From the NCBI GenBank assembly GCA_018240025.1, contig JAFEGM010000038.1:1-51521 (forward strand): a stretch of DNA of 51,521 nucleotides, read 5' to 3'. Below are positions 39,809 through 49,499 of this stretch, piece by piece. Numbering within the stretch: the stretch's first letter is position 1; every line of letters begins with the position of its first letter. The notes beneath the pieces were generated by a model. It ran no database searches. It worked only from the letters and a program-made list of their open reading frames with translations, and had not been told where the DNA came from. Position numbers and translations under genes: made by a program. This DNA is from Verrucomicrobiota bacterium. GTDB lineage: Bacteria; Verrucomicrobiota; Verrucomicrobiia; Chthoniobacterales; SZAS-18.

Positions 39809-42070
39809 ATGTTTCTGCCCGTTCGTCATCACAGTCCGGCCTGCGCCCGCATGGTGCGCGACCTGATTCTGCGCCGGCGACCGCGGGCGGTGCTCATCGA
39901 GGGGCCGGCGGATTTCAACGATCGGCTGGGCGAGCTTCGCCTCGGTCACAAACTGCCCATCGCGATCTACAGCTATGTGAGCTGGTCGGATGGCGGGCGA
40001 CAAGGCGCCTACTATCCCTTCTGCCTTTACTCGCCGGAATGGCAGGCGCTGCAGGCCGCGTGGGCGGTGAGCGCCGAAGTGCGTTTCATCGACCTGCCCT
40101 ATGCGCTGGTCGCGCGCGAGGACCGGCGGACCCACCGCTACGGCGACGGCCGGTTGCGCGCCCACGACTACGTGCACCGCCTTTGCAGGACGCTGGAGGT
40201 GGACGACTTCGACGCCGCCTGGGATCTCCTCTTCGAGCACGATGCGAGGATCGCGCCGGAGGCGGTCTGCGGGCGATCGGCCGAGTTTGGCGAGCATCTC
40301 CGGGCTTTCGACGAAGACCAGGTCGCAACCTACGACGTCGCCCGCGAGGACTTCATGGCCGCCCACATTCGCGCGGCGCGCGCGGAGTTCGGCCCGGATC
40401 AGGTGGCGGTCGTGACCGGGAGCTATCACACGCCGGCGCTCCGCGACCTCGTGGAGTCCGGTTCCTCGGAAGCGCCGGAGATCGTCTGGCCCGACGACCT
40501 CACGGAGCGCGGGCTGGCTCTCACGCCTTACAGTTACGAGCGGCTGGATCAGCTGGCGGGCTACGAAGCCGGGATGCCGAGCCCTGGATTTTACCACGCG
40601 GCCTGGCAGTCGGCCGAGGGCAAACCGGTGCATCGGCCGCTCCTCGCTGCCGTGGCTCGACGCGTGCGCGCCTTGCGCCAGCCCGCCAGCACGGCCGATC
40701 TCATCGCGGTCGAGGCCTGCGCGCAGTCGCTCGCCGCCCTGCGGGGCCACGCCCAGGTCTGGCGGCGCGATCTGATCGATGCGATCACCGGCGCGCTGGT
40801 GAAGGACGAGCTCCACGCGGCGCACCCGTTCCTCGCCGAGTTGCACCAAGTCCTGCGCGGGGACGCGCGGGGCAAGCTGGCGGCCGGCTCGCCGCTCCCG
40901 CCTTTGGTGCTCGACGTCCAGCGCCGATTGGAAGCCGCCGATCTCGTGCCGGCACGGGCCGCGCGCGAGGTCCGACTGCCGCTGACCGAGCCGGAAGCGA
41001 TGGAGCGTTCGCGCCTGCTGCACGGACTGCGCGTGCTCGGAGTGCCGGGCTTCGAGCGGCTCGGGGGCACCGACTTCGGACTGCGGGAGGATCTGAGCGA
41101 GCTCTATGAGCTCTGGCGCCTGGCCTGGGCCGCCGAGCAGGATGCCGCGCTCATCGAGTCGTCGCGCTACGGCTCCGCGCTCGACGAAGCCGTGGCCGCG
41201 CGGCTGCACGAGCTGGCTCAGGCCATCCACGGGAGCGCGGCGCGCGGCGCCCGGCTGCTGCTCGACGCCGTCCTGGCCGACGTTTTGACCCTGGCCGGCC
41301 CAATGCGGGAGCGGCTCACGGAATTGATCCACGCCGACAGCAGTCTGGCGAGCGTGTCCTCGGCCCTGCACGATTTGCTGTATCTCTATGGGCGTGACGA
41401 CGCGCTCGGCACCCGCGGCCAGGCGCCGATCGGCGAGGCGCTCGCGCTCGCCTTCGAGCGTGGCCGCTGGCTGCTCGAGGTGGCCGGAGCCTCCGGCGCG
41501 CGGGCCGACGGTGCCGACGTCCAGGCTGTTCGCAGTCTGCGCGACGCCTTCGAAATCGGCGAGCAGCCGCTGACCCTCGACCGCGGGGAATTCGCGACCG
41601 TTCTCGCCCGCGTGCAGGCGGATCGCCAGCGGCCGCCGGGCCTGCGGGGCGCGTGCGCCGGCGCGCTCTGGACGTTGCGCCGGGCCGACCCCGAACACAT
41701 TCGCCGCGACCTCCAGCTCTTCGCCGAACCCGAGCAGTTGGGCGATTTTTTGCACGGTCTGTTCACCCTCGCGCGCGAGGAATCTTCGCGTGACCCGCAG
41801 CTGCTGCGGGCCATCGACAGCGTGGTGAGTGCCTGGGACGAGCCTTCGTATCTCGCGGCGCTGCCCTCGTTGCGGCTGGCTTTCATGGCCTTCACGCCGC
41901 GCGAGAAATCCTACCTCGCCGGTCGGCTGTTCGGGCCGCCCGAAGCCGCCGCCGAGCCTGCGCCGCTCTCGGTCTCCGTCGCCGAGGCCGAGGCCGCCCT
42001 GCGCTTCGAAGCCGGCCTGCTGAGTCTGGCCGCAGAGTATGGCATCGACCTCACCCTCTCCCAGCCATGA
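39809..42070 (+). CDS. yehM: DUF5682 protein, YehM-like
   Basis: This 753-residue protein begins MFLPVRHHSPACARMVRDLI and includes AVLIEGPADFNDRLGEL and VVTGSYHTPALRDLVESG, the conserved blocks of DUF5682. The first 250 residues resemble a TraB/EreA-type fold with conserved His and Glu, so hydrolase activity is possible; this is inference. The remainder is helical. It lies 19 bp after the AAA gene and overlaps the VWA gene by 4 bp (ATGA), implying fixed expression ratios. Confidence 0.85.
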   Translation: MFLPVRHHSPACARMVRDLILRRRPRAVLIEGPADFNDRLGELRLGHKLPIAIYSYVSWSDGGRQGAYYPFCLYSPEWQALQAAWAVSAEVRFIDLPYALVAREDRRTHRYGDGRLRAHDYVHRLCRTLEVDDFDAAWDLLFEHDARIAPEAVCGRSAEFGEHLRAFDEDQVATYDVAREDFMAAHIRAARAEFGPDQVAVVTGSYHTPALRDLVESGSSEAPEIVWPDDLTERGLALTPYSYERLDQLAGYEAGMPSPGFYHAAWQSAEGKPVHRPLLAAVARRVRALRQPASTADLIAVEACAQSLAALRGHAQVWRRDLIDAITGALVKDELHAAHPFLAELHQVLRGDARGKLAAGSPLPPLVLDVQRRLEAADLVPARAAREVRLPLTEPEAMERSRLLHGLRVLGVPGFERLGGTDFGLREDLSELYELWRLAWAAEQDAALIESSRYGSALDEAVAARLHELAQAIHGSAARGARLLLDAVLADVLTLAGPMRERLTELIHADSSLASVSSALHDLLYLYGRDDALGTRGQAPIGEALALAFERGRWLLEVAGASGARADGADVQAVRSLRDAFEIGEQPLTLDRGEFATVLARVQADRQRPPGLRGACAGALWTLRRADPEHIRRDLQLFAEPEQLGDFLHGLFTLAREESSRDPQLLRAIDSVVSAWDEPSYLAALPSLRLAFMAFTPREKSYLAGRLFGPPEAAAEPAPLSVSVAEAEAALRFEAGLLSLAAEYGIDLTLSQP

Positions 42071-43203
42071 GCCTCACGCCTCGTGAACAGAAACTGCGCT
42101 GGCGCCTCATTCTCGGCAGCGAGGCCGAGGGTGCCTGCGGCGGTGTCGGCGGCGCCGACCAGCGGCGCGATGCCGCGCTGGAGTATCTCTACGGGCGCGA
42201 GGGTGCCGGGCGGAATCGGCGCTCGACCTCGTCCTCCGGGGGGAAGCCGGGCTCGCTCGACCCCTCGCAGCTGACGGTACCGGACTGGATCAATGCGGTG
42301 CACGAGCTCTTTCCGCGACGCACCATCGAACGCATCGAGAAGGACGCGCTCGAGCGCTACGGCGTGGACGAACTCGTGACCAATGTGGGCCTGTTGCAGC
42401 GGGCGGAGCCGAGCCTGACTCTGCTCAAGGCCATCCTGCACACCAAGCACCTGATGAACGCGGAAGTGCTGGCGGTGGCGCGTCAGCTCGTCCGCCGCGT
42501 GGTGGCGGCATTGCTGGAAAAACTGGCGCGGCCGCTCCGCTCGCCGTTCTTCGGCGCCCGCCAGCGCCGACGCTCCTCGCTGCGGGTGGCGAAGAACTTC
42601 GACGCGCGCGGCACGATTCGGCGCAATCTGCAGCATTACGATCCGCAGACCCGGCGACTCTACATCCGCACGCCCGAGTTCTTTTCGCGCGTCCGCCGGC
42701 AGACCGACCGCTGGCAGTTCATCGTGCTGGTCGACGAATCAGGCAGCATGGTGGACAGCGTGATCCACAGCGCCGTCACGGCGGCCATCTTCTGCGGCCT
42801 GCAGGCGGTGCGCACGCACTTGGTACTGTTCGACACCAGCATCGTCGACGTGAGCGCCGATTGCGCGGATCCGGTCGAGACCATCATGAAGGTCCAGCTC
42901 GGCGGCGGGACGGACATCGGACAGGCGGTGCGCTATGCGGAATCGCTCATCGAGCAGCCGCGCAAGTCCATCGTCGTGCTGATCAGCGACTTCTACGAGG
43001 GCGCACCACCCGACCTGCTGCTGGCGGCCTGCCAGCGGCTCGTCCAGCAAGGCACCCAGCTGCTTTGTCTGGCCGCCTTGGACGGGCAGGCGAATCCGTC
43101 CTACGACGTCGAAATGGCGCGTCGACTCGCCGCGCTCGGTGCCAGCGTCGGCGCGATGACACCCGGCGAGCTGGCCCTGTGGGTCGCCGAAAAGGTCCGT
43201 TGA
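42067..43203 (+). CDS. yehP: VWA-domain protein, YehP-like
   Basis: This 378-residue protein has a helical N-terminal half and a von Willebrand A domain at about 215-375. Its MIDAS motif is complete: DESGS (Asp223, Ser225, Ser227), Thr282 in GGGTD and Asp308 in LISDF. The length equals that recalled for E. coli YehP. With the MoxR-type ATPase it should form a metal-dependent remodelling complex. Its start overlaps the DUF5682 stop. No signal peptide or membrane segment. Confidence 0.92.
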   Translation: MSLTPREQKLRWRLILGSEAEGACGGVGGADQRRDAALEYLYGREGAGRNRRSTSSSGGKPGSLDPSQLTVPDWINAVHELFPRRTIERIEKDALERYGVDELVTNVGLLQRAEPSLTLLKAILHTKHLMNAEVLAVARQLVRRVVAALLEKLARPLRSPFFGARQRRRSSLRVAKNFDARGTIRRNLQHYDPQTRRLYIRTPEFFSRVRRQTDRWQFIVLVDESGSMVDSVIHSAVTAAIFCGLQAVRTHLVLFDTSIVDVSADCADPVETIMKVQLGGGTDIGQAVRYAESLIEQPRKSIVVLISDFYEGAPPDLLLAACQRLVQQGTQLLCLAALDGQANPSYDVEMARRLAALGASVGAMTPGELALWVAEKVR

Positions 43204-43217
43204 GCCAGCCCCGCGTC

Positions 43218-45155
43218 ATGACTCGTGCCGACCTGCTCGCCCTGACCGACGACGATCTGGCCGCGTTGGCGAATCGCGGTCTGGTCAAGCGCGCCCGGCG
43301 CGAGCTCGAGAACGCCGAACTGCAGGCCGACTGGCGGGAGGCGGACGATGGCACGATCGAAGCCCGCTGGAGCGATGGCCCGACGGTGGTGTTGCCCGGC
43401 CAGGCGACCGTGCGCGAAGCGCGCTGCGATTGCGGCGCCTTCGAGCTGTGCCGCCATGTTCTGCGGACCGTTCTCGCCTGGCAGACGCGGGCGACCGACT
43501 TCGATGAGGCGGACCTGCCCGCGGCGTGGGACCCGGGCACGATGCTTGACGACACCCTCCGCGCGCATTGCGCCAAGGGCGTCTGGGAACGCGCGGCCGC
43601 ACTTCTCGAACAGGGCGTGCTGGCCGAGTTGCTGCGCACCGCCAAGCCGAGCGCACGCTTCCATGCGCCCGGCCACACGGTGCGTTACACGGTGCCTGGC
43701 GATGCGCGCTATGCCGTCTGCAGCTGCGCCGATCCCGCGCCCTGCGTGCACGCGGTGCTCGGGGTGCACGTTTTTCGAAAACTCGCGCCGGATCTCAACG
43801 CCGGCTTGATCAGCCTCGGACCGCTCGATGCCGACATCCCGCCGACCGTGCTCGCAGCCGCCGACGCCTGCCTTGACGATCTCCTGACCGATGGCCTGGC
43901 CGCCGGCAGCGGGAGCTGGCGCGATCGGCTCCGGCGCGTGGCGGCCGAATGCGCCGGCAGCGGCCTGCGCTGGCCCGCGCAGTTGCTGGAGGAGCTGGCG
44001 CTCGACTTCGATCGCTACCAGGCGGGCGATGCGAGCTTCGATCCGGCCGATTTCGTGCGCCGGACCGGCGAGTTACTGCTCCGCGTTGAAGCCATCCGCG
44101 CAGGTCGCGCCCCCGTGCCGCAGGCCTTCATCCGGGGCTTGCGCACCGACCGCGATTCCGACCTCGGCAGCAGCCGGCTGGTCGGGCTCGGCGCCGGCGT
44201 GCGGCAGGAGCGCAAGTCCACCACGCTCTCGGTCGTGCTGCAGGACCTCGGCTCGGGCAACCTGCTCACCCTCGAACGCACTTTCGCCGAGGAAGAGCCG
44301 GCGGCACGCAAGCCTTTCCATGTGCTGTCCCAGGCCAGCGCCGCGCGGGATGCGAGCCTGCAGCAGGTGGCGCGGGGCCAGATCGTGCTGCAGGGCGGCA
44401 AACGCACTGCGGCCGGCCGATTGTCGATCGGACGCGCCCGCTCGGCCGTGAATCTGCAGAGCTTCGAGTGGAACCGTCTGACCGCACCCGTGCTGGCCGA
44501 GGATTTCGGGGAAGTTGGAGCCCGTCTGCAGCTGCTCCCGCCCGCGCCGTTCCGGCCGCGGCGGGCTGCGGTGGATTTCCACGTCTGCCCGCTGGCCGCG
44601 GTGCGGGAGGCGCATTTCGACCCCGCGCGCAATCTCGTGGTGGCCGAGCTGGCGGACCTCGGCGGCGCCACGGCCTGGCTGGAGCATCCGTGGAGCGAAC
44701 GCGGTCGCGGCGGCGCCGAGGCTCTCCTGCGCAGTCTGCGTGACGACCCGCCTCGATTCATCTCCGGCTGGTTCAGCCGACGCCATGGCGACCTGCTCGT
44801 GCAGCCTGCGGCCTTCGTAGCCGAGCGGGACGGTGCGCGACAGCCCGTCCTGCCTTGGATCGAGCCCCCGGGCGCCGTTTCGGACCGCGAGGTCGAGGCC
44901 AGCATCACGCCGCTCCAGACGCGTCGGGCTTGGTACGCGGCTGCCGCGCATTTGCTGGAGCATCTGCTCCTGAGCGGATCGCGCCGGCTTGATTCCACCG
45001 GCTGGCCCGGCTGGCGGCAGGTCGCACTGGAGTTGGAGAGCAGCGGCCTGCACCGCGGCGCCGCGCTGGTGCGGACCACGTGCAGTTCGCCCACGCGCGC
45101 CGAGGCCGCCCGCCAGTTGCTCAAGTTGGTCGTGTTGGCCGAGTCATTCGAGTGA
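43218..45155 (+). CDS. yehQ: Double SWIM zinc-finger protein, YehQ-like
   Basis: This 645-residue protein has two SWIM-type zinc motifs with identical CxCx5CxH spacing: Cys70, Cys72, Cys78, His80 (CDCGAFELCRH) and Cys168, Cys170, Cys176, His178 (CSCADPAPCVH). The rest is mixed alpha/beta without known motifs. SWIM fingers bind DNA or protein partners. It lies 14 bp after the VWA gene and is the last gene of the yeh-like run. The start was set at the ATG nearest the conserved MTRADLLALTDDDL segment. Confidence 0.9.
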   Translation: MTRADLLALTDDDLAALANRGLVKRARRELENAELQADWREADDGTIEARWSDGPTVVLPGQATVREARCDCGAFELCRHVLRTVLAWQTRATDFDEADLPAAWDPGTMLDDTLRAHCAKGVWERAAALLEQGVLAELLRTAKPSARFHAPGHTVRYTVPGDARYAVCSCADPAPCVHAVLGVHVFRKLAPDLNAGLISLGPLDADIPPTVLAAADACLDDLLTDGLAAGSGSWRDRLRRVAAECAGSGLRWPAQLLEELALDFDRYQAGDASFDPADFVRRTGELLLRVEAIRAGRAPVPQAFIRGLRTDRDSDLGSSRLVGLGAGVRQERKSTTLSVVLQDLGSGNLLTLERTFAEEEPAARKPFHVLSQASAARDASLQQVARGQIVLQGGKRTAAGRLSIGRARSAVNLQSFEWNRLTAPVLAEDFGEVGARLQLLPPAPFRPRRAAVDFHVCPLAAVREAHFDPARNLVVAELADLGGATAWLEHPWSERGRGGAEALLRSLRDDPPRFISGWFSRRHGDLLVQPAAFVAERDGARQPVLPWIEPPGAVSDREVEASITPLQTRRAWYAAAAHLLEHLLLSGSRRLDSTGWPGWRQVALELESSGLHRGAALVRTTCSSPTRAEAARQLLKLVVLAESFE

Positions 45156-45357
45156 GGACTGCTCGGACGTGCCGAGGGCCGGTCTTCATCGGCGGGCGGC
45201 GCCTCGTGGTGGCCGAGACGCCCGGAGAGGACTTTGCGCGCGGCCTGGCTGAGCGCGCGAGATCCGGCACGCCACCGGGTGAGGCCTCATCCTCGCCGAG
45301 CCGCAGCTCACCCGTCCGGGGACCAAGGTTGCGACGAAATCGGCGGGGAACGTTGCC

Positions 45358-47226
45358 GTGACTGATCCGTTCCCACCTCCCATGGGCGCCATCCTCATCG
45401 TCGACGACTCTCCGGACGAGCTTGCCTCGCTCCGGGCCATCCTGGGGCACGACGGACACGAGGTCCACTCGATCACCGAAGGCGAGCTGGCCCAGGAGGC
45501 GGCGGAGCGGAATCGGCCGGACCTGATCCTGCTCGACATCGTGCTGCAGGGCATCGACGGCTTCGAGATCTGCCGTCGCCTGAAGCACAATCCGCAGACC
45601 GCTGGCATTCCGGTCTTGTTCCTGAGCGGCTTGGACGATCCCTCGCACAAGGTGCGGGCCTTCGAGGCCGGCGGGGTCGACTACATCACCAAGCCATTCT
45701 ACCTCGCGGAGATCCGGGCGCGCGTCCGGACCCAGCTCGCGCTGCAGGAAGCGCTGGCGCGGCTGGAGGCGCAGAATGCGGAACTGCGCGAGGCCGGGAA
45801 ACTGCAGACCGACGTGGAACTCATGCTGCGCCACGACCTGCGCGTTTCGCTTGCAGCCGTGATCGGATTCTCCGAGCTCATCGCGGAAGAGCTGCATCCC
45901 GCCCACGCCAGCGCGACCCACGCCCGCATCATCGCCCGGGCCGGCTACTCGATGCTGAGCATGGTGCACGGCTCCTTCGATTTGCTGAAGATGGAGCGCG
46001 GGGCCTACGTGCTGCAGCCGGAGGTCTTCGACGTGGCGGCGGTCGCCCGGCAAGTCGTGGCCGAACACTCGTTGAGCGCGCGGGAGAAGGAGGTGCGCGT
46101 CAAACTGGATTTCGGGGAGGAATGCGCGGACGACGCGCTGGTGAGCGGCGAGGCGCTGCTCACGCACAGCCTGTTGCAGAATCTGTTTCGCAACGCGCTG
46201 GAGGCAGCTCCGCAAGGCAGCGAGATCCGCTTCCATTTCTGCATGACGGACGGGCAGACCGAGGTGCGGCTGCGCAATGCCGGCGAGGTGCCGCAGGCGG
46301 TGCGCGGGCGCTTCTTCGAGCGGTACGCCACGGCCGGGAAAGCCGGCGGCCGCGGGGTCGGCACGTACTCGGCGCGGCTGATGGCGGAGACGCAGCACGG
46401 CTCGCTGCAGCTCGACACGTCGGAGCCGGGGCACACCACGCTCGCGGTCGTGCTGCCGGCACCCACGCCCGACGAACAGGAGGCCTTCCGAACCCGGCGC
46501 GACGGCGAGCCGCGCTCCGCGGCGGGCCGGAGCGACGGCCCGGGCCAACCGGCGCCGAAGGTCCTCGTGTTGGAGGACGATCCCGCCAATCGCGCGTACT
46601 TCCGCCGCATTCTCCGGGGTCTGTCGCTGGAGCTGCGGGTGGCGCGCGACGGAGCCGAGGCGCTGGAGTTGCTGCGGCAGGAGACGTTCGCCGCCGCGCT
46701 GGTGGATCTCGAAACGGCCGGACTGCAGGGTCTGGCAGTGGCCGGGGCGTTCCGCCAATGGCAGCGCGAGCAGGCGGAAGCGGAGCCGGGCACGGTCTTT
46801 CTGGGCCTGGTCGCCACGGCGGACGCCGGAGTGCGCGAGCGCTGCGTGGAAGCCGGTTTCGAACGGGTGCTGGTCAAGCCCATCTCGCGCCGCCGCCTGC
46901 AGGAGGAATTGCTCAACGCTCTGCAGCCGGGCCGGCAGGTCGTGCAGCTGGACGTGGCCATCCGCGACCTGATCCCGGATTTTCTTCTCGGTCAGCAGAC
47001 CATCCTGGACGAGTGCGAGGCGCTGCTGGCCGCGGGCGAAGGCGGGCTGGCGCGAGCCCTGACGCAACGATTGCAGTGCCGGTTCGCCATGCACGGTTTC
47101 GTGACGGCCGCCCAGCTGTCCGCCCAGGCGCATGCTGCCACCCGGGCGCAGCGACTGACCGAGGCGGCCGAAAAGCTCCGCGAGCTGCGGGTACATCTGC
47201 TGGAGCTGGAGATCCGCTACGCCTAG
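45358..47226 (+). CDS. REC-histidine kinase-REC hybrid with degenerate Hpt-like domain
   Basis: This 622-residue protein has a receiver domain (1-125, Asp60), a histidine kinase core (His159 in LRHDLRVSLAAVIGFSELI, N box LLQNLFRNALEAA, G box GRGVGTYSARLM), a second receiver (about 400-520, Asp450) and a helical C-terminal domain (about 540-622). The last looks like an Hpt domain in which Gln replaces the phospho-His. No sensor or membrane segment is present, so it is soluble and takes input through its N-terminal receiver. The GTG start is preferred because GGGGA lies 8 bp upstream; an ATG 24 bp later has none. It is 202 bp downstream of the SWIM gene. Confidence 0.9.
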   Translation: MTDPFPPPMGAILIVDDSPDELASLRAILGHDGHEVHSITEGELAQEAAERNRPDLILLDIVLQGIDGFEICRRLKHNPQTAGIPVLFLSGLDDPSHKVRAFEAGGVDYITKPFYLAEIRARVRTQLALQEALARLEAQNAELREAGKLQTDVELMLRHDLRVSLAAVIGFSELIAEELHPAHASATHARIIARAGYSMLSMVHGSFDLLKMERGAYVLQPEVFDVAAVARQVVAEHSLSAREKEVRVKLDFGEECADDALVSGEALLTHSLLQNLFRNALEAAPQGSEIRFHFCMTDGQTEVRLRNAGEVPQAVRGRFFERYATAGKAGGRGVGTYSARLMAETQHGSLQLDTSEPGHTTLAVVLPAPTPDEQEAFRTRRDGEPRSAAGRSDGPGQPAPKVLVLEDDPANRAYFRRILRGLSLELRVARDGAEALELLRQETFAAALVDLETAGLQGLAVAGAFRQWQREQAEAEPGTVFLGLVATADAGVRERCVEAGFERVLVKPISRRRLQEELLNALQPGRQVVQLDVAIRDLIPDFLLGQQTILDECEALLAAGEGGLARALTQRLQCRFAMHGFVTAAQLSAQAHAATRAQRLTEAAEKLRELRVHLLELEIRYA

Positions 47227-47272
47227 GCCGGGAGCGGTGCCCGCCGACGCAGCCCGTCCGGACCTCGTGGCT

Positions 47273-48781
47273 TCAGTCGTACTCCCCGATCACCCACCAC
47301 TGGTCCTGCCAGGCGGCCAGGCGCAGGAGTGTGCCGTTGGCCAGCTCGATGTCCCACTCCTCCCAACCCCACGTGCGGCCGTGCTCCCACCAGTCGCCGC
47401 TCAGGCGCCAAGGACCGCAGGACTGCCGAATCCAGCCACTGTGCTCGGGCCGGCTGCGCACCTCGCGCAGCACCTGCGCCTCGATGCTCACCTCGGCCGC
47501 GACCGGAGGGCGCAGTCGACGCAGCGCCAGGCCGCAGGAGAACCGGGTCTCCGCGGGCAGCAGCGGCCGGCGACCGTCGCGATCCTCCTCGAAGAAGCGC
47601 GGCGGTTCGAGAACGAAGCGGTTGGGGCGATGCGTCTCGGGCCGCTGCGGCACGCCCACGCAGTCGTCGCCGGCCAGCGCCGCCAGGCGGGAGAGCGTTT
47701 CGTGGAAGGAATGCGGATCGCGCAGAGCCGGCTCGAAGAGCCCGGGCTGCAGATCCTGCGGCGCGGCCGGCTCAGCCTCGATTTCGCAGGCGCGCAGCGG
47801 GGCCTCCGTCCGCACGGTGTCGAGCCAGCCGTGCGCGACGCGAAACAGCAGGTCGACCTCCGCCGACGGCGCCGCCAGCGTCAGGGTGCGCTCCGGGCCG
47901 ACGCCGCGTTCCAGCCGCAGGCGCAGGTGCAGACTGCGGATGAGCCGCCAGGAGGCGCGGACGCGGGCCGACAGCTGCTCGAGCTGACGGCGGAGCACGA
48001 AGAGCAGCGGCTCGAGCGTTTCGATGCCATGCTCCCATTCGGAGATTTCACGGTACACCTCCGGTGCGGGCACGTAGCGCAGCGCCCTCGGCTGTCTTCC
48101 GGCCAGGGCGTCCCAGACCGCCAGCCCGGCGGGACCGAGCCGCAGGCCGATCTCCTGCCGGTCGAGAGCGAGGAATTCCTCCGCCGTGCCGATGCCCCAG
48201 CCGGCCAGGATCTCGGGCAATGCGGGCACCTGCGCCGCTTCCGGTACGCTCCAGAGATCCGCCCGCTGCTCGGCCGCGCGGCGGGCGAGGTCGGGATGTG
48301 CGGCCTGCCCGAGCCGCGCCTGCAGGCCGAGCGCGGCCAGCTGCGCCACGAGCGCGGAGGCCCAGTCCGCGGCCCCAGCTGCGGCGGGCCGATGCGTCAG
48401 ATCCAGCGTGACCACGCCGGGCGTGGTCGCTTCGAAGAACGGCGTGACGGTCGCCGCCGCCTGCAGCAGAGCCTCGGACACGACTGCTTCCTGCGGGCCC
48501 GAGCGATGCAGGAAGCTCAGCTCGGCACAGCGCGCCAGGGCCTGCGGCGTGCGCATGCCGGCCTCCACGCCGCGGCGGGCCGCGGCCGCGGTGAGTGCGA
48601 GCACCTGATCGTCCTCGTCGTCCGAGAGCGCGTACAGCGCAGTGTCCGGATCGACGCGCTCGGGCAGAGCCCGCAGGGCGCATTGCAAAGCGAAGTCCGG
48701 CAGGGCGAGCACCGCATACGCCGCTCCGTTGGCCGGCCGACGTGCGACAACCTCAGCCTCAGCCGGCGAATCCAGAGACAT
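47273..48781 (-). CDS. imuB: ImuB-type inactive Y-family polymerase
   Basis: This 502-residue protein matches ImuB: a Y-family fold with ALPDFALQCALRA near the start and GVVTLDLTHR where active polymerases carry the SxDE catalytic pair, so catalysis should be lost. The C-terminal region (for example GWIRQSCGPWRLSGDWW and QDQWWVIGEYD) contains the ImuB tail. ImuB links ImuA, the beta clamp and the DnaE2 polymerase during SOS mutagenesis. It lies 27 bp downstream of imuA in the same operon, controlled by a LexA-like site. No dnaE2 follows within the window; the next gene is convergent. Confidence 0.92.
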   Translation of the reverse strand: MSLDSPAEAEVVARRPANGAAYAVLALPDFALQCALRALPERVDPDTALYALSDDEDDQVLALTAAAARRGVEAGMRTPQALARCAELSFLHRSGPQEAVVSEALLQAAATVTPFFEATTPGVVTLDLTHRPAAAGAADWASALVAQLAALGLQARLGQAAHPDLARRAAEQRADLWSVPEAAQVPALPEILAGWGIGTAEEFLALDRQEIGLRLGPAGLAVWDALAGRQPRALRYVPAPEVYREISEWEHGIETLEPLLFVLRRQLEQLSARVRASWRLIRSLHLRLRLERGVGPERTLTLAAPSAEVDLLFRVAHGWLDTVRTEAPLRACEIEAEPAAPQDLQPGLFEPALRDPHSFHETLSRLAALAGDDCVGVPQRPETHRPNRFVLEPPRFFEEDRDGRRPLLPAETRFSCGLALRRLRPPVAAEVSIEAQVLREVRSRPEHSGWIRQSCGPWRLSGDWWEHGRTWGWEEWDIELANGTLLRLAAWQDQWWVIGEYD

Positions 48782-48808
48782 GGCAGCATCGCGAAACCAC
48801 GTTGCGCG

Positions 48809-49486
48809 TCAGGCCGCGGCGAAGGCCACCACCTTGCCGGACTCCGGCGACAGCGCCTCGCGGCGGCGCAGCCAATGCCAGCAGAGGGCGGCCGTGAGCT
48901 GCCCGCGCCGCTCCGCCAGGGCCGGCAGGGCGAAGCGATGCACCAGCTCGAGCCGGGCCACCGCGCTGGCCACCAGCGGCTGAGGGGTGAGCGCCAGACA
49001 GGCCAGTCCGCGCGCCTCGGCCGCCCGGGCCAGGCGATGCCAGGTACTGATCGGAATGCGGCGCAGCTCGGCCGGGGGATTGAGCGTCAGATCGAGCACG
49101 GCCAGCGGCAGGTTGCCGTCGCGCAGCAGCCAGTCCGCCGCCTTCACCGCCATGTCCGCCGACCGACAGCGCACCCACAGCAACGCGCGCAGAGTGGCAT
49201 TGTCGAAATCGTCCGGATCGAAGGCATCGCGCCCGTCCACCAGCGCCAGCCGCGACCGCCGGAGCGCGGCCTGCTCGACCAGGGCGTGCAGCAGCAGGCC
49301 TGCGCCCGCGCCGGCGGCCGGGCGCACGATCTCCGTCAGCGCACCGAGCGGCAGGCCGCCGCCGAGCGTTTCATCGAGCCCGGCCAGCCCGGTCGCGCAG
49401 GTCTGGCGGGCCGGCCGGGCCGCCGTCGGAAAACGCTCGGCCAGCAGCTGGCGGAGGTCGACGATCTTGGCCGCAGCGGATTCCAT
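48809..49486 (-). CDS. imuA: ImuA (RecA-like SOS mutagenesis protein)
   Basis: This 225-residue protein has the ImuA pattern GLAGLDETLGGGLPLGALTE at about 33-52, followed by a RecA-like core. Where RecA has a Walker A lysine, it has AGAGAGLLLHALVEQ, so nucleotide binding looks lost, as in many ImuA proteins. ImuA assists ImuB in translesion synthesis. It is the first gene of imuAB; a candidate LexA site lies 14 bp before its start. Confidence 0.9.
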   Translation of the reverse strand: MESAAAKIVDLRQLLAERFPTAARPARQTCATGLAGLDETLGGGLPLGALTEIVRPAAGAGAGLLLHALVEQAALRRSRLALVDGRDAFDPDDFDNATLRALLWVRCRSADMAVKAADWLLRDGNLPLAVLDLTLNPPAELRRIPISTWHRLARAAEARGLACLALTPQPLVASAVARLELVHRFALPALAERRGQLTAALCWHWLRRREALSPESGKVVAFAAA

Positions 49487-49499
49487 AACGGCGAAAATG

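Noticed and set aside
45080..45361. A 93-codon frame after the SWIM gene
   Set aside because: Overlaps the SWIM gene end in another frame and is Arg/Pro/Gly-rich; no motif or start signal.
45358..47226. The hybrid kinase as the sixth gene of the yeh-like operon
   Set aside because: A 202-bp gap, its own GGGGA ribosome site and no known relative in the E. coli cluster; kept as a neighbour only.
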